A DNA stretch of 64,000 bases from an uncultured Bacteroidales bacterium (GTDB lineage Bacteria > Bacteroidota > Bacteroidia > Bacteroidales > FEN-979): assembly GCA_903837605.1 (NCBI GenBank), contig CAILVF010000047.1, forward strand, positions 1 through 64,000, in the 5' to 3' direction. The position numbers and the translations under genes are program-made. This document shows positions 43,762-53,788 of the stretch, one piece after another. The notes under the pieces are model-generated. The model did no database searches, was not told the DNA's origin, and was given only the letters and a program-made list of their open reading frames with translations. The stretch's first letter is position 1; every line of letters starts with the position of its first letter.

Positions 43762-44724
43762 ATGAAAGCAATTGTTTATAAAAAATACGGGTCCCCGGAT
43801 GTTCTCGAGCTTTGCCGTTTGGAGAAACCCGCACCTGAGGAACATGAAGTCCTGATAAATATCAAAGCCACTTCAGTTACTGCGGCCGATGGTATGATGC
43901 GAAGAGGCGATACTTTTTTAAGCCGGATGCTGCTGGGACTTACCCGGCCTAAAAAGAAATTTCAAATTTTGGGAATGGAGTTTTCAGGTGTGATTGAATC
44001 GGTGGGACGAAAGGTAAAGAAATTTAAACCGGGTGATGAAATTTATGCTTTCAGGGGGTTTGGCACAGGGTGTTATACCGAATATAAATGCATGAGAGAA
44101 AATGCCTCTATTGCATTAAAGCCGCAGAATATGACTTTTGTTGAGGCTGCATCAGTAGTCGACGGTGCAACCACGGCCCTGTTTTTCCTTAAAGATAAAG
44201 CGGATATCCGGAATGGACAAAATGTCCTGGTAAACGGGGCTTCAGGCAGTATCGGGACCTTTGCCATACAAATTGCCAAATATTTCGGAGCGGAAGTGAC
44301 AGGGGTTTGCAGTACCAAAAACATGGAACTTGTCAAAGCGCTTGGGGCAGATCATGTTGTGGATTACACAAAAGAGGACTTTGCTATAACAGGTAATATG
44401 TATGATATAATATTTGACACGGTTGGTAAAAGCTCCTTTGTCCATTGCAGGAAAGCCCTTAAGTCTAAAGGGAAATATGTTGTCACGGTCATGACTTTCA
44501 AACGTCTTTTTCAATCATTTATGACAAAATTCGGAAACGGAAAGAAAGTGATCTTTTCGATGTCGGTCAACAAGACCGAAGCTCTTAATTATATCAGGAC
44601 AATGATTGAAGAAGGTAAATTAATTACCATAATCGACCGGCAATATCCGCTGGATGAATTAAGGAGCGCTCATGCTTATGTTGAAAAAGGGCATAAAACC
44701 GGAAATGTCGTAATTGAAATCTGA
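43762..44724 (+). CDS. zinc-independent MDR alcohol dehydrogenase/quinone oxidoreductase
   Basis: 320 residues. The start MKAIVYKKYGSPDVLEL is typical of the quinone-oxidoreductase group of medium-chain dehydrogenases. The NAD(P)-binding Rossmann motif is VNGASGSIGTFAIQIAKYFGAEVTG, and the later LGADHVVDYTKED is also characteristic. The zinc-binding Cys/His set of classical alcohol dehydrogenases is not evident. The protein is cytosolic, with no signal peptide, unlike its neighbours. It reduces some quinone, enone or aldehyde; the substrate is unknown. Confidence 0.88.
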   Translation: MKAIVYKKYGSPDVLELCRLEKPAPEEHEVLINIKATSVTAADGMMRRGDTFLSRMLLGLTRPKKKFQILGMEFSGVIESVGRKVKKFKPGDEIYAFRGFGTGCYTEYKCMRENASIALKPQNMTFVEAASVVDGATTALFFLKDKADIRNGQNVLVNGASGSIGTFAIQIAKYFGAEVTGVCSTKNMELVKALGADHVVDYTKEDFAITGNMYDIIFDTVGKSSFVHCRKALKSKGKYVVTVMTFKRLFQSFMTKFGNGKKVIFSMSVNKTEALNYIRTMIEEGKLITIIDRQYPLDELRSAHAYVEKGHKTGNVVIEI

Positions 44725-44770
44725 ATTAAAAGAATAAAAATTCTCACAACAGTATAATTAAACTTTCAGC

Positions 44771-45886
44771 ATGAAGAAGTTTTGCCTTTTATTGATTGTT
44801 TGCCTGGTTCACATGAACCTGTGCGCCCAGGACCCGGTTTCTTTAGGGACATACAGGAAATTCAAATCGGCCGTTCTCGGGGGTGAAGTGACCTACCTGG
44901 AACACCTGCCCGAAGGATATGAAAAGTCTGGTAAAACATATCCTGTCGTCTTTACGATGAACGGGCAGAACATTTCGCAGTTTGCAAATGATGCTGCCAC
45001 CATCGATAACCTTTCGAACGAACGAATACCTGACATGATCCTGATCGGGATCTCCAACACTGGTGTTGCAGGGAATTATTGGTCATGTCCCAACGACAGC
45101 GGGTCGGTTCCCGGAGGCAGGAAGTTTTGCATGTTTCTGAAAAATGAATTGGTCCCTGAGATCACAAAGAACTACCGCACGAACGGGTACAGTATCCTTT
45201 ACGGGCAGTCGAACACCGGTCTTTTCGTCATGTATAATTTCCTGTTTGACACTGGTATGTTTAACGCTTATGTCATCGCCAGCCCCATGTTTGGCTGGTG
45301 CCCCGGTTTCTTCCTGGACAAGCTTAAGTCCTTCCCCGAAAGCCGTCCGCAGACAGTAAAGAAACTTTATATTTCATACGGGGACCTTGATTATGTTGAG
45401 GTGCGCAAGCCGATCAATGATGTCAGGGAAACCCTCTCAAAATTCCCGTCAGGCCTTCAATATAAACTGGAGCTAATTGAGAATTCAGGCCATGTCCCTT
45501 TTTCAACCCTGAACAATGCACTGCTGTTTTTCTTTTCGGGCTGCACCATGACCGCAGAAAGAAAACAACTCAGCGTTCCTGAAATCAAATCCCATTTTGA
45601 GGGGCTTTCGAAGGAATATGGATTTACTGTAAACCCAAAAGCCGGTGTTCTGTTCGATATGGCTTATGATATGAGACAGGAACAAAAATCGGAACAGGCT
45701 ATTGCAGTCACCGAATACCTTGTCAGCCTGTATCCCGATTCGGAGATGTATTATTATTTCCTGGGAACACTATACCAGAAATCCGGGAAAACCGACCAGG
45801 CTAAAGTAAATTTTAATAAAGCGCTTTCGATAAATCCCAACTTCGAGCAGGCAAAGGAGGCGCTGAACAAACTTAAATCCTATTAA
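44771..45886 (+). CDS. exported esterase (PF00756-like) with C-terminal TPR, copy 2
   Basis: 371 residues, a close paralogue of the gene at 37189. Signal peptide to about residue 19 (NLCA-QDP), the same VTYLEHLPEGYEKS start, MNGQNISQFANDAAT, nucleophile GQSNTGLFV, His in ENSGHVPFS, and TPR-like C-terminus (KTDQAKVNFNKALSINPNFEQA). The marker SPMFGWCPGFF is shared with copy 1. The promoter region lacks the motif found before copy 1. Only one base separates it from the next, unrelated, A+T-rich membrane gene. Confidence 0.83.
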   Translation: MKKFCLLLIVCLVHMNLCAQDPVSLGTYRKFKSAVLGGEVTYLEHLPEGYEKSGKTYPVVFTMNGQNISQFANDAATIDNLSNERIPDMILIGISNTGVAGNYWSCPNDSGSVPGGRKFCMFLKNELVPEITKNYRTNGYSILYGQSNTGLFVMYNFLFDTGMFNAYVIASPMFGWCPGFFLDKLKSFPESRPQTVKKLYISYGDLDYVEVRKPINDVRETLSKFPSGLQYKLELIENSGHVPFSTLNNALLFFFSGCTMTAERKQLSVPEIKSHFEGLSKEYGFTVNPKAGVLFDMAYDMRQEQKSEQAIAVTEYLVSLYPDSEMYYYFLGTLYQKSGKTDQAKVNFNKALSINPNFEQAKEALNKLKSY

Positions 45887-45887
45887 T

Positions 45888-46274
45888 ATGAACGACATCG
45901 AAAAATTTCTTGTGTATATGTTTGTAGCACTCATTGTATTTGTTGCAGTACTTCTTCTTACTTTAAGGAAACGGATTCAACGACCTGATTTTAAGATAAT
46001 AATATTAGCGTTAATTGTCGTAGTTGGTGGAATGATATTTGCTCGGATTACATACGGAAAAGGAGTTCCATGGTGGATATTTTATGGTCTGCCTGCTTTT
46101 TTCACGTTTGTACTTCCTCCTATGGTATTACGTATGTCTAAACGTGAGCTGCTATTCTATATTCCTGTTTCTATACTAATGGGACCAGTAGTTCATATTT
46201 TCTTTTCTTTTTCATTTGGTTGGCATGACTATATGCCTCTTTTTTATGTGCCCTGGTGGCATGAGTTACTATAG
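45888..46274 (+). CDS. small integral membrane protein
   Basis: 128 residues with four hydrophobic segments (about 8-27, 38-54, 65-85 and 93-112) and few charges. It ends FYVPWWHELL. I do not recognise it. The DNA is clearly richer in A+T than the esterase gene, whose stop lies one base before its start, and the codon style changes sharply. This suggests the gene, and perhaps the next two, came from another source. Confidence 0.6.
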   Translation: MNDIEKFLVYMFVALIVFVAVLLLTLRKRIQRPDFKIIILALIVVVGGMIFARITYGKGVPWWIFYGLPAFFTFVLPPMVLRMSKRELLFYIPVSILMGPVVHIFFSFSFGWHDYMPLFYVPWWHELL

Positions 46275-46361
46275 AATTTGACATATAATCGATTAGCTGT
46301 AATGCAAAAAAATCAAAAACGTATTTCAAATATTATTTTTTCTAAACCTAAACAACAGACC

Positions 46362-47747
46362 ATGAATTCAAGAATTTTTGATGTGATTAAATCAGGGTTC
46401 CTGATTTTATTACTCGTAGTGCCATTTATGTCATATTGCCTTACAGGTAAGCATGACTACCTGATTACGAACGTTAATATCGTTGATGTAAAATCAGGGA
46501 AAATAATAAAGAATAAAACGATAGCAATCGACAATAACAGGATTACCGGTATTTATGATGAGAAAACTTCCGGTTCAACTTCAACAGTTGTAATTGACGG
46601 CAATGGCAAATACCTGATTCCCGGACTTTGGGATATGCATGCCCATTACAAATGGAGCCATGCGGATCTGGATCTCTTGCTTATTGCCAATGGTATTACG
46701 GGAATCAGGGAGATGTGGGGTGATATGCCAGCCTTTGTAGAAATACCAAAAAGAACGCAACAGGAAGGGCCCGTATCACCGGATGTCTATCGGTCAGGTG
46801 ATCTTATTGACGGGAATCCACCTTCTTTTCCTGCGGGATGCCTGGTAGTTACAACACCCGAAGAAGCTGTTGATGCAGTAAACAAGCAAATTGATAAAAA
46901 AGTTGATTTTGTCAAAGTTTACAGTTCTTTATCCGAAGAATGTTTTATGGCTATTGCCATGGAAACAAAAAAAAGGAACATCACATTTGCCGGCCATATA
47001 CCCAATGGAGTTTCAATCTACAAGGCAATTGATGCAGGAATGGTCAGTTCTGAACATTTATACGGATTCCTGGATGGCTGCATATCGCACAATAATAGCG
47101 AAAATCCCCCCCAATCAACTGGAGAATTGGTAAGCAGGTTTTCTGAAAAGAGGTTTGATTCTCTATGCTCTGTGCTGGCTAAGAGCAGCATGTGGATATG
47201 CCCCACCCTCACAGTTAACAGGGCAATGAGCTATTTAAATGATTCAATATTTATAAATGATAACAGGAAAGCCTATCTCCCGGGATATGTTCTGGAGATA
47301 TGGAATCAAAAAATCAGTCCTTATACGAAAAGCCAGGTAGATGATTTTTCGAATAGTTCAAGAGTAAGGTATCTTTTTGAATTAAGCTTAATAGGCAAAA
47401 TGAATGAAAAAGGAGTGAAATTTCTAGCAGGAACCGATTTCCCTAATCCTTATGTTTTCCCGGGATTTTCGCTTCACGATGAATTGTCGCTTATGGTTAA
47501 GGGAGGTATGCCGGCCCTTGATGCATTAAGGTCTGCAACAATCAATCCTGCAATTTTTATGAATAAAAAATCTGATTTTGGTACTATTGAGGTGGGCAAA
47601 CTTGCCAGCCTGGTTCTGCTGAATAAGAATCCACTGGAAAATATTGAGAATACAAAAACCATTGAAACTGTTATCGTACGAGGGAAAGTTTATAACAGGA
47701 AAGCCCTGGATTCAATGTTGGAACAAGCAAAATCCAATGCCAAATGA
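46362..47747 (+). CDS. exported amidohydrolase, imidazolonepropionase-like
   Basis: 461 residues from ATG 46362. The signal peptide is hydrophobic (SGFLILLLVVPFMSYCLTG). The metal-dependent amidohydrolase barrel has LIPGLWDMHAHYKW (HxH), a His in FAGHIPNG, one in SSEHLYG, and the Asp in LAGTDFPNP; the C-terminal sub-domain reads GTIEVGKLASLVLLNKNPLENI. The position usually occupied by carbamylated Lys reads VDFVKVYSS. The enzyme hydrolyses a cyclic amide or peptide-like bond; the substrate is unknown. Confidence 0.86.
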   Translation: MNSRIFDVIKSGFLILLLVVPFMSYCLTGKHDYLITNVNIVDVKSGKIIKNKTIAIDNNRITGIYDEKTSGSTSTVVIDGNGKYLIPGLWDMHAHYKWSHADLDLLLIANGITGIREMWGDMPAFVEIPKRTQQEGPVSPDVYRSGDLIDGNPPSFPAGCLVVTTPEEAVDAVNKQIDKKVDFVKVYSSLSEECFMAIAMETKKRNITFAGHIPNGVSIYKAIDAGMVSSEHLYGFLDGCISHNNSENPPQSTGELVSRFSEKRFDSLCSVLAKSSMWICPTLTVNRAMSYLNDSIFINDNRKAYLPGYVLEIWNQKISPYTKSQVDDFSNSSRVRYLFELSLIGKMNEKGVKFLAGTDFPNPYVFPGFSLHDELSLMVKGGMPALDALRSATINPAIFMNKKSDFGTIEVGKLASLVLLNKNPLENIENTKTIETVIVRGKVYNRKALDSMLEQAKSNAK

Positions 47748-47780
47748 ATTACTCTTCAGAAAAAATAAATACCTGGAGTT

Positions 47781-48806
47781 ATGAGACATTGTTTTAATGT
47801 GATAGTTATAGTTATTCTTTTCTTATCATCTTGCAAAAAAGCAGATAATCAAATTGAAAATACACCACAGAATAATTTTAAAATTCTTTGGGATGATTTT
47901 AACGCGAATTATCCTGCGTTTCAATTAAATAATATCAATTGGGATTCTGTTTATACTGTCAATTCTTCGATGATTAATTCTAACACAAATGACATTGATC
48001 TGTTTAATCTGCTGAAATCCTCTGTTTTATTATTAAAAGATGCCCATTCGGATATAATTTCAAATCAATATGGCAGTGCTGGTTATGGTCGTTTATTCGT
48101 TCGGCAAAAGCCCACAAATTTTCCGGACTGGAATACAATTTTTACAAATTACGTTCAACTGATGAAATTTAATCATAGTAATGCAACTATGGCATACGGA
48201 AAAGTTATTAATCAGGATATTGGCTATTTTTTAATTGAGAGCTTTAATGAAGATATTAGTGATTATTACATGATTGATTCTTTCCTTGAAATTTTCCAAA
48301 ATTCGAAAGCTATAATTATAGATATCAGGCATAATGGCGGTGGAAATGAAGCATATGCCCAGATTGTTGCAAGCAGGTTAACAAATCAGGCTTTAATCTA
48401 TCGTTATGCAAGGTATAGAAATGGCCAAAACCATTCCGATTTGTCAGACTTTATACCAGTAGAACTTATCCCTGATGGGAAAATCAGGTTTACTAAGCCC
48501 GTAATTCTGCTTACAAATAGAAACACCTTTAGTGCAGCGGAGGATTTTACATTAATGTTAAAGAGTTTACCCAATGTCGTACAAATTGGTGATACGACAC
48601 TGGGGGGTGTTGCAACAAATCCGATTACAAAGACTTTGCCAAATGGATGGACATACAGAATGTCAAGGACAATTAATTGTGATAAAAATAAAGTACCTAT
48701 AAAAGGGGGGATTGCTCCACAGTTGGAGGTTCTGATCAGTAAATCAGATTCTGCCAATAGGGTTGACAGGATAATTGAAGCAGCCATCAATAAGATAAAT
48801 GAATAA
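47781..48806 (+). CDS. S41-family (tail-specific) protease, lipoprotein
   Basis: 341 residues. Lipoprotein signal (VILFLSSCKK, Cys near 17). S41 core: LLKDAHSDI, IIDIRHNGGGNEAYAQ, the nucleophile Ser in TNRNTFSAAEDF, and GGVATNP near the usual Lys or substrate strand. There is no PDZ domain. It should cut peptides outside the cytoplasm. A second, more divergent S41 protein lies at 50656. The gene is A+T-rich like its upstream neighbours. Confidence 0.83.
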   Translation: MRHCFNVIVIVILFLSSCKKADNQIENTPQNNFKILWDDFNANYPAFQLNNINWDSVYTVNSSMINSNTNDIDLFNLLKSSVLLLKDAHSDIISNQYGSAGYGRLFVRQKPTNFPDWNTIFTNYVQLMKFNHSNATMAYGKVINQDIGYFLIESFNEDISDYYMIDSFLEIFQNSKAIIIDIRHNGGGNEAYAQIVASRLTNQALIYRYARYRNGQNHSDLSDFIPVELIPDGKIRFTKPVILLTNRNTFSAAEDFTLMLKSLPNVVQIGDTTLGGVATNPITKTLPNGWTYRMSRTINCDKNKVPIKGGIAPQLEVLISKSDSANRVDRIIEAAINKINE

Positions 48807-48820
48807 GAAATCAGCTGTTA

Positions 48821-50599
48821 ATGAGATTCCTTTTATCATTGATATTTATTCTTTGCATGGGGCCTTCCTTTTCACAAAATACAATCACAGGAGTGGTTCG
48901 GGATTCACAAACAGGGGAGCCGCTGCCATATTGCAGTATTTCAGTTAAATCCAAGGCTCATGGCATTATAACCAACGCCGAAGGTTTTTTCTCCATTCCT
49001 GCCAATTTGAACAGTGACACCCTGGGTTTTTCTTACCTGGGATTTGAAGCATTGGAAATTCCGGCCAGGGAGGTGGCGCGGATAAAGATTATTCAGCTTA
49101 AAAGAAAGGATGTGCTTTTACAGGAAGTTGTGGTCCATTCAGATGACGACTACCTTTTTGACATCCTCAGCCGGTGCAGGAAGAATTTATTAAAGAGATG
49201 CAATGACAATGTGGCTAAGGTTTATTACGGTATCGAGACTGAAACCAGGGACCGGCCTGTGGAACTTCTTGAATGTTACTACAACGGCTACCTGAATGGC
49301 ATATCGGTTAACGGCTTATCATTGAAGAACGGGCGGATAGGCATTGCTGAAATGGATCAGAGGTACTTCCTGACCCTGAATTCCTCGAAAGGGATAAGCC
49401 GGATGTCGCTCATCAGCCAAAGGGATGACTATCCTTCAATGCCCCTGCAAATGAGTAAAAGAGAAGCAAGGAAACTCTTCAGGCTGTCGCTTGGGCCAGG
49501 CGACAATGAAACAATGCATATTATTTTCAGCCCGAAGAAAAACAAGGAGGCACTGTTTTCAGGAGACCTCTGGATCGATAAAAAATCCAACATATTGCTG
49601 AAGTCAGACCTTCATTTGATGAATGCCGGAAAGCATCCTTTCCTGCCCATGTATCCGGCCGATTCAATCTGCAGCCTCGATCTGAACATCAGTCATACAT
49701 TTGAAAAAGAAGGGTCCTCGTCAAGGCTTGATCATATAAATTTCAGCTATCGCATTACATACAAAAGCGTGAGGGATACACCCACGGTCCCTGTCCCTTC
49801 GGTTATTAAAAGAGACATCATGACCAGGGGAATCATGTACTTCTATGATTACGGGAATCCATTTATACTTCCGTATTTTGATTATGACAAAGACTTTGAT
49901 GATTACAGGAAAATTGCAATAATCCCGTACAATGATTTTTTCTGGGATAACAACAACACCCTGGTCCTGACAAAAACACAAAAGGAGAACCTCGGGTTTC
50001 TCGCCAACGAAGGTTGCCTGGTTAACTACAGGGATGATAATTACGGAAACGACTTTCTGCGGATCAGGCATTCCGATTCAACACTATCATCGCTTTACGA
50101 GTACAATTATTATTTCTGGTCTCCTGATAAACGGATCATGCTTAACAGGAAGCTCCACCAGAACGGGATCTACCCCCGGGAAAAGATCAACAATTCAATT
50201 ACATCAAACCTTTACAATTTGAATGTTCAGCTTTTTCTAGACGTTACTCAGAATGAAAGAACCTTTAACTTCAAATCATACACCGTTTTCGATGCAATGA
50301 AAACCTTTTACCACCTTGACGAAGAAGCTGAAACAAAGGCATTCCTTAACATCTACTTCGACATCTGTGAAATTGAAAGGAGGAGGATGGAGAACCGGCT
50401 CAACTCATCCGCAAACACAATTCAAAAAATAGATTCAATTTACAATGAGGCTGTAAGAAGAAAAGATGAGGTTACAAAAAAATATCTGAAAGAGGTGCAA
50501 TTGGGAAAGGTAAAGAAATCTATGTCTGAATGGAACGATTATGTTTTTCAAAATCTCGGTATAGATAACCTGAAACTATTCGGGGAGAAAGAAAATTAA
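48821..50599 (+). CDS. CarboxypepD_reg exported protein, function unknown
   Basis: 592 residues. Signal peptide to about residue 18 (PSFS-QNT), CarboxypepD_reg domain (TITGVVRDSQTGEPLPYCSI, TNAEGFFSIPA), linker LLQEVVVHSDDD, then a long domain with FDILSRCRKNLLKRC and much beta sequence. A coiled segment near residues 515-570 ends it (EIERRRMENRL; VRRKDEVTKKYLKEV). It resembles the proteins at 27351 and 30041 in layout, but I cannot align the C-terminal halves. It starts 14 bases after the S41 protease stop, so the two may be one unit. Confidence 0.72.
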   Translation: MRFLLSLIFILCMGPSFSQNTITGVVRDSQTGEPLPYCSISVKSKAHGIITNAEGFFSIPANLNSDTLGFSYLGFEALEIPAREVARIKIIQLKRKDVLLQEVVVHSDDDYLFDILSRCRKNLLKRCNDNVAKVYYGIETETRDRPVELLECYYNGYLNGISVNGLSLKNGRIGIAEMDQRYFLTLNSSKGISRMSLISQRDDYPSMPLQMSKREARKLFRLSLGPGDNETMHIIFSPKKNKEALFSGDLWIDKKSNILLKSDLHLMNAGKHPFLPMYPADSICSLDLNISHTFEKEGSSSRLDHINFSYRITYKSVRDTPTVPVPSVIKRDIMTRGIMYFYDYGNPFILPYFDYDKDFDDYRKIAIIPYNDFFWDNNNTLVLTKTQKENLGFLANEGCLVNYRDDNYGNDFLRIRHSDSTLSSLYEYNYYFWSPDKRIMLNRKLHQNGIYPREKINNSITSNLYNLNVQLFLDVTQNERTFNFKSYTVFDAMKTFYHLDEEAETKAFLNIYFDICEIERRRMENRLNSSANTIQKIDSIYNEAVRRKDEVTKKYLKEVQLGKVKKSMSEWNDYVFQNLGIDNLKLFGEKEN

Positions 50600-50655
50600 A
50601 AAAGAAATGCCAGCCCAGGGTATTACTTATTTAGGTCATACTTAAACCAACAACC

Positions 50656-52152
50656 ATGAAAAACCTGTTTTTTTGCTTCGTTTTATTAACTGTTTCAAAT
50701 TTCACGGGCTTCTCCCAGGACTGCAATTGCCCCGGGTCCTTTGACTGGATGGTGAATACTTTTAAAACCAATGACGCGGGATTTCAGTATGTCGTTGATA
50801 AAAAAGGTGCTGATGAATATGCAAAGCACACGAACTATTACAGGGACAAGGCGCTGAACACAACATCATCCGACTCTTGTTTAATTTTATTGAACAAGTG
50901 GTTGTCTTTTTTTCGCAAAGGCCATATAGGCGCGTTCCCCAAAAACGGGTTCGGCCGGAATGCGCAATCCCCTGCATTGTCGGATCATTCAAAGGATTCC
51001 ATCAGGGCATTGTATAAAAATGAAGAAGTTATTGATTTTTCAAAAGAACAGTTCAGGGAGTACCTGCAGAAGAGGCAGGGGAAATTGAATCCGATTGAAG
51101 GGATCTGGAAAAGCAATAACTATTCAATCGGGATCATGCAATCCCCCGGGAAGGACAACCAATTCATGGCATTTATCATAAAAGCCGACAGCGTTTACTG
51201 GCTCCCGAAACAGAAGAAAGCTGTATTTACGATGAATAAGGATTCTGCCTTTTCGGTGGTTTATTCCATGCGCGATCATTCCAAAAAGAATGAAAATGCC
51301 AGGATGGTGGGTAAATCCGGCAATTTACTGTTAATGATGAATACCATCTGGCTGAAGGATTTCCCCGAAAGCAGTTTAACACAAAAGGATGAATTGTTCC
51401 TGAAGCTGCGCAATGCCAGGTCCCCGTTTATAAATAGCCTGAGCAAAAAAACATTATACCTGAGGATACCGTCTTTCAATTACAGCCAAAAAGTTTCTAT
51501 CGATAGCTTGCTCCGCAGCAATGACAGTTTAATCAGGGCAACTCCCAACCTGATCATTGATATACGGAACGGTACGGGAGGCAGTGATTATTCCTTTTTC
51601 GGCCTGATGCCGTATATATATACCCAGCCCATCAGGACCGTGGATATGAAATACCTGGCAACCGAATTGAATGCCCAAGGGTACGAGGAATATGCAAAAA
51701 GCATTACCGATACTGCCGGTGCGAACCGGTGCTGGCGGATTGCTTCGAAGATGAGGCAACACATAGGGACTTTCATCACCTGGGACAGTTCGAATGTTTC
51801 TGTCGATAGCTCATATGTTTCTTCTTCCTTACCTCGCAAAGTGGCCATTGTTTGTAACCAGTATAACGGAAGTACCGATGAAAGCTTTTTATACCAGGTG
51901 AAGCAAAGCAGTAAGGTAAAAGTTTTCGGAAGACCAACTGCCGGGGCTTTGGACTTTTCGAATATCCACATTGTTGATTTTCCGAATGGCCTTTATCAAT
52001 TGATCTATACAATGACTGCCAGTTTCAGGATACCCGATTTTCCCATCGACGATATCGGCTTACAGCCTGATTTTTACATAGACGAAACGATTCCCGAAGA
52101 AAATTGGATTTACTATGTTCAATCGACGGTGGAGCGTTTTCCATCTTTATAA
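50656..52152 (+). CDS. S41-family peptidase, divergent
   Basis: 498 residues. Signal peptide to about residue 20 (TGFS-QDC). The N-terminal 270 residues hold an unknown domain; then S41 markers: LYLRIPSFNYSQ, LIIDIRNGTGGSDYSF, and a nucleophile Ser in NGSTDESFLYQV, followed by FGRPTAGALDFS. The active site is recognisable but the Lys cannot be assigned. It is exported. Spacing suggests its own promoter after the preceding 56 bases. Confidence 0.8.
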   Translation: MKNLFFCFVLLTVSNFTGFSQDCNCPGSFDWMVNTFKTNDAGFQYVVDKKGADEYAKHTNYYRDKALNTTSSDSCLILLNKWLSFFRKGHIGAFPKNGFGRNAQSPALSDHSKDSIRALYKNEEVIDFSKEQFREYLQKRQGKLNPIEGIWKSNNYSIGIMQSPGKDNQFMAFIIKADSVYWLPKQKKAVFTMNKDSAFSVVYSMRDHSKKNENARMVGKSGNLLLMMNTIWLKDFPESSLTQKDELFLKLRNARSPFINSLSKKTLYLRIPSFNYSQKVSIDSLLRSNDSLIRATPNLIIDIRNGTGGSDYSFFGLMPYIYTQPIRTVDMKYLATELNAQGYEEYAKSITDTAGANRCWRIASKMRQHIGTFITWDSSNVSVDSSYVSSSLPRKVAIVCNQYNGSTDESFLYQVKQSSKVKVFGRPTAGALDFSNIHIVDFPNGLYQLIYTMTASFRIPDFPIDDIGLQPDFYIDETIPEENWIYYVQSTVERFPSL

Positions 52153-52210
52153 CATATCACCATCGGATTAACTTATTGGAAATTAGTCTTTTAATTCAAG
52201 AATTAGCAAA

Positions 52211-52354
52211 ATGAAAAAATTAGTGTCAGCTATAATATTTGTCGCTTCAATAACTGCGGCTCAGGCACAGGAAGAGACAGGGTACTTGAAACCGCTCTCA
52301 GTTTTCTTGAAAATCAATAGTGCCATGAAGAAGAAATTTAGCAAGTTACGGTAA
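52211..52354 (+). CDS. small exported peptide precursor
   Basis: 47 codons from ATG 52211 to TAA 52352-52354. Residues 1-19 form a good signal peptide (MKKLVSAIIFVASITAAQA, cleaved after AQA), leaving a peptide of about 28 residues that is acidic at its start (EE) and strongly basic at its end (KKKFSKLR). No Cys. It has no family that I know. A secreted signal, a bacteriocin-like peptide or the remnant of a longer gene are all possible. It stands alone between a peptidase gene and the TIKI-like gene. Confidence 0.55.
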   Translation: MKKLVSAIIFVASITAAQAQEETGYLKPLSVFLKINSAMKKKFSKLR

Positions 52355-52394
52355 ACAATAACTTATTTAAATAGTCAAAAAGAAAGGAGTTAAA

Positions 52395-53678
52395 ATGATT
52401 TCAAAAATTCAAACGGTCTTTGCAGGTATGTTAATCTTTGGGCTTTTTTTAAGCTCACCTGGTATTGCTATGCAACCGGCTGATTCCACAAAAGTTCTTG
52501 TTGTTGCTACAATTCACGGCAATCATGAAAGCAATAAGAATTATACGTATACAGATATACTGAAGATTTTATCTACTTTTCAGCCTGATGCAATTTGTGT
52601 GGAAATTCCGGAAAGCTATTTTCGGAAGAGCTCTTACCTCAAGGAAATGATGTTAGCTACAATATATGGGACTGAACACTCAGCAAAAGTTTATCCGATT
52701 GATTGGTGGCCCCCGGTAGACAATAGGGCAGCAAGAGATAAGTATGTTAAAACCGAAGAGTACAAATTAAAAGAAAAACAATATTATGAATTGGAAAAGT
52801 CAAATGAAATAATGCAGGACTTTTATAAAAAATATGGCAGCCTTGACAGTGTTTGGAATGAAAATAAGCAAGGATATCAGTTTTTTAACGGAGAGGAATA
52901 TAATGATTATATCAGGGAAATGTATGCAATTAATATGGCTGTTTTTGGTGATGGCCCCATGAACTTATCTTATCAAACGCGCAATAGTAAAATGCTTGAA
53001 TTAATAAATATTGCCGTTGCGGAGAATAATAACAAAAGAATTATTATTTTGACAGGTGCCGAGCATAAGCACTATTTTGACATTGAATTAGCAAAGAGAA
53101 CTGATTTAAAATTACTCAAATTAAAGGATATTTTACCGCTTAGGGAAGAAAAGCCAAGTAAGAACATTACAGATTTTATCGAAAACAATCTTGCAAGAAA
53201 CTATTACGACGTTACAGATAAACAAGCAATTGATATGATGTACGACGGAGCGCTTATTTCGTTGCTTCATGGGGAAGGAATGGACGATGACCCTGATATT
53301 ATTCCAAAAGAGAATGTAAGGAAGGCGATACCAATATTACATCAATGGGAAGCAGAAAATCCTAAATCAGCTTATCTCGAGTTTAATTATGCATGGGTGG
53401 AATTTCTTCAAGGTAATTACAAAAAATCCATTGTAAAATTAAAAGCTATTGAGAACAGACTGGATGAAATACCTGAAGGGAGTCAATGGTTTGTCAAAGC
53501 ATTTTATTTTCGGAATCTTGGTTTTTGCTACGATATGCTTGGAATGCGAGGGGAAGCTGTTCAAAGTTATAAAGCCGGAGTTGAAATGTGCAAAAAATTA
53601 GGAACAAAAGACTGGTACATAAAGTCTGTATATAAAAACTATATTGAAATTCCCTATGAGGGTAAAAAGCTGAAATAA
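52395..53678 (+). CDS. TIKI/TraB/ChaN-like exported protein
   Basis: 427 residues. Signal peptide to about residue 26. The core begins with VLVVATIHGNHESN (the GxxH-type motif) and DAICVEIPES (conserved Glu), and later has IIILTGAEHKHYFDIEL (second conserved His), as in the TIKI/TraB/ChaN superfamily of metal-dependent proteases or haem proteins. The C-terminal 130 residues are helical (TPR-like: YLEFNYAWVEFLQGNYKKSI, AVQSYKAGVEMCKKL). It is A+T-rich. The exact activity is unknown. It lies downstream of the small peptide gene. Confidence 0.7.
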   Translation: MISKIQTVFAGMLIFGLFLSSPGIAMQPADSTKVLVVATIHGNHESNKNYTYTDILKILSTFQPDAICVEIPESYFRKSSYLKEMMLATIYGTEHSAKVYPIDWWPPVDNRAARDKYVKTEEYKLKEKQYYELEKSNEIMQDFYKKYGSLDSVWNENKQGYQFFNGEEYNDYIREMYAINMAVFGDGPMNLSYQTRNSKMLELINIAVAENNNKRIIILTGAEHKHYFDIELAKRTDLKLLKLKDILPLREEKPSKNITDFIENNLARNYYDVTDKQAIDMMYDGALISLLHGEGMDDDPDIIPKENVRKAIPILHQWEAENPKSAYLEFNYAWVEFLQGNYKKSIVKLKAIENRLDEIPEGSQWFVKAFYFRNLGFCYDMLGMRGEAVQSYKAGVEMCKKLGTKDWYIKSVYKNYIEIPYEGKKLK

Positions 53679-53788
53679 TTCAATACGTGTTTGATCAGAG
53701 TAACAATTAAATTTGAAATCCCGCCGGTCAGTCACCCGGAACTATGAATAAATTTTGTGTGCCTTCAGGAATTATTAAAAACATTGAA

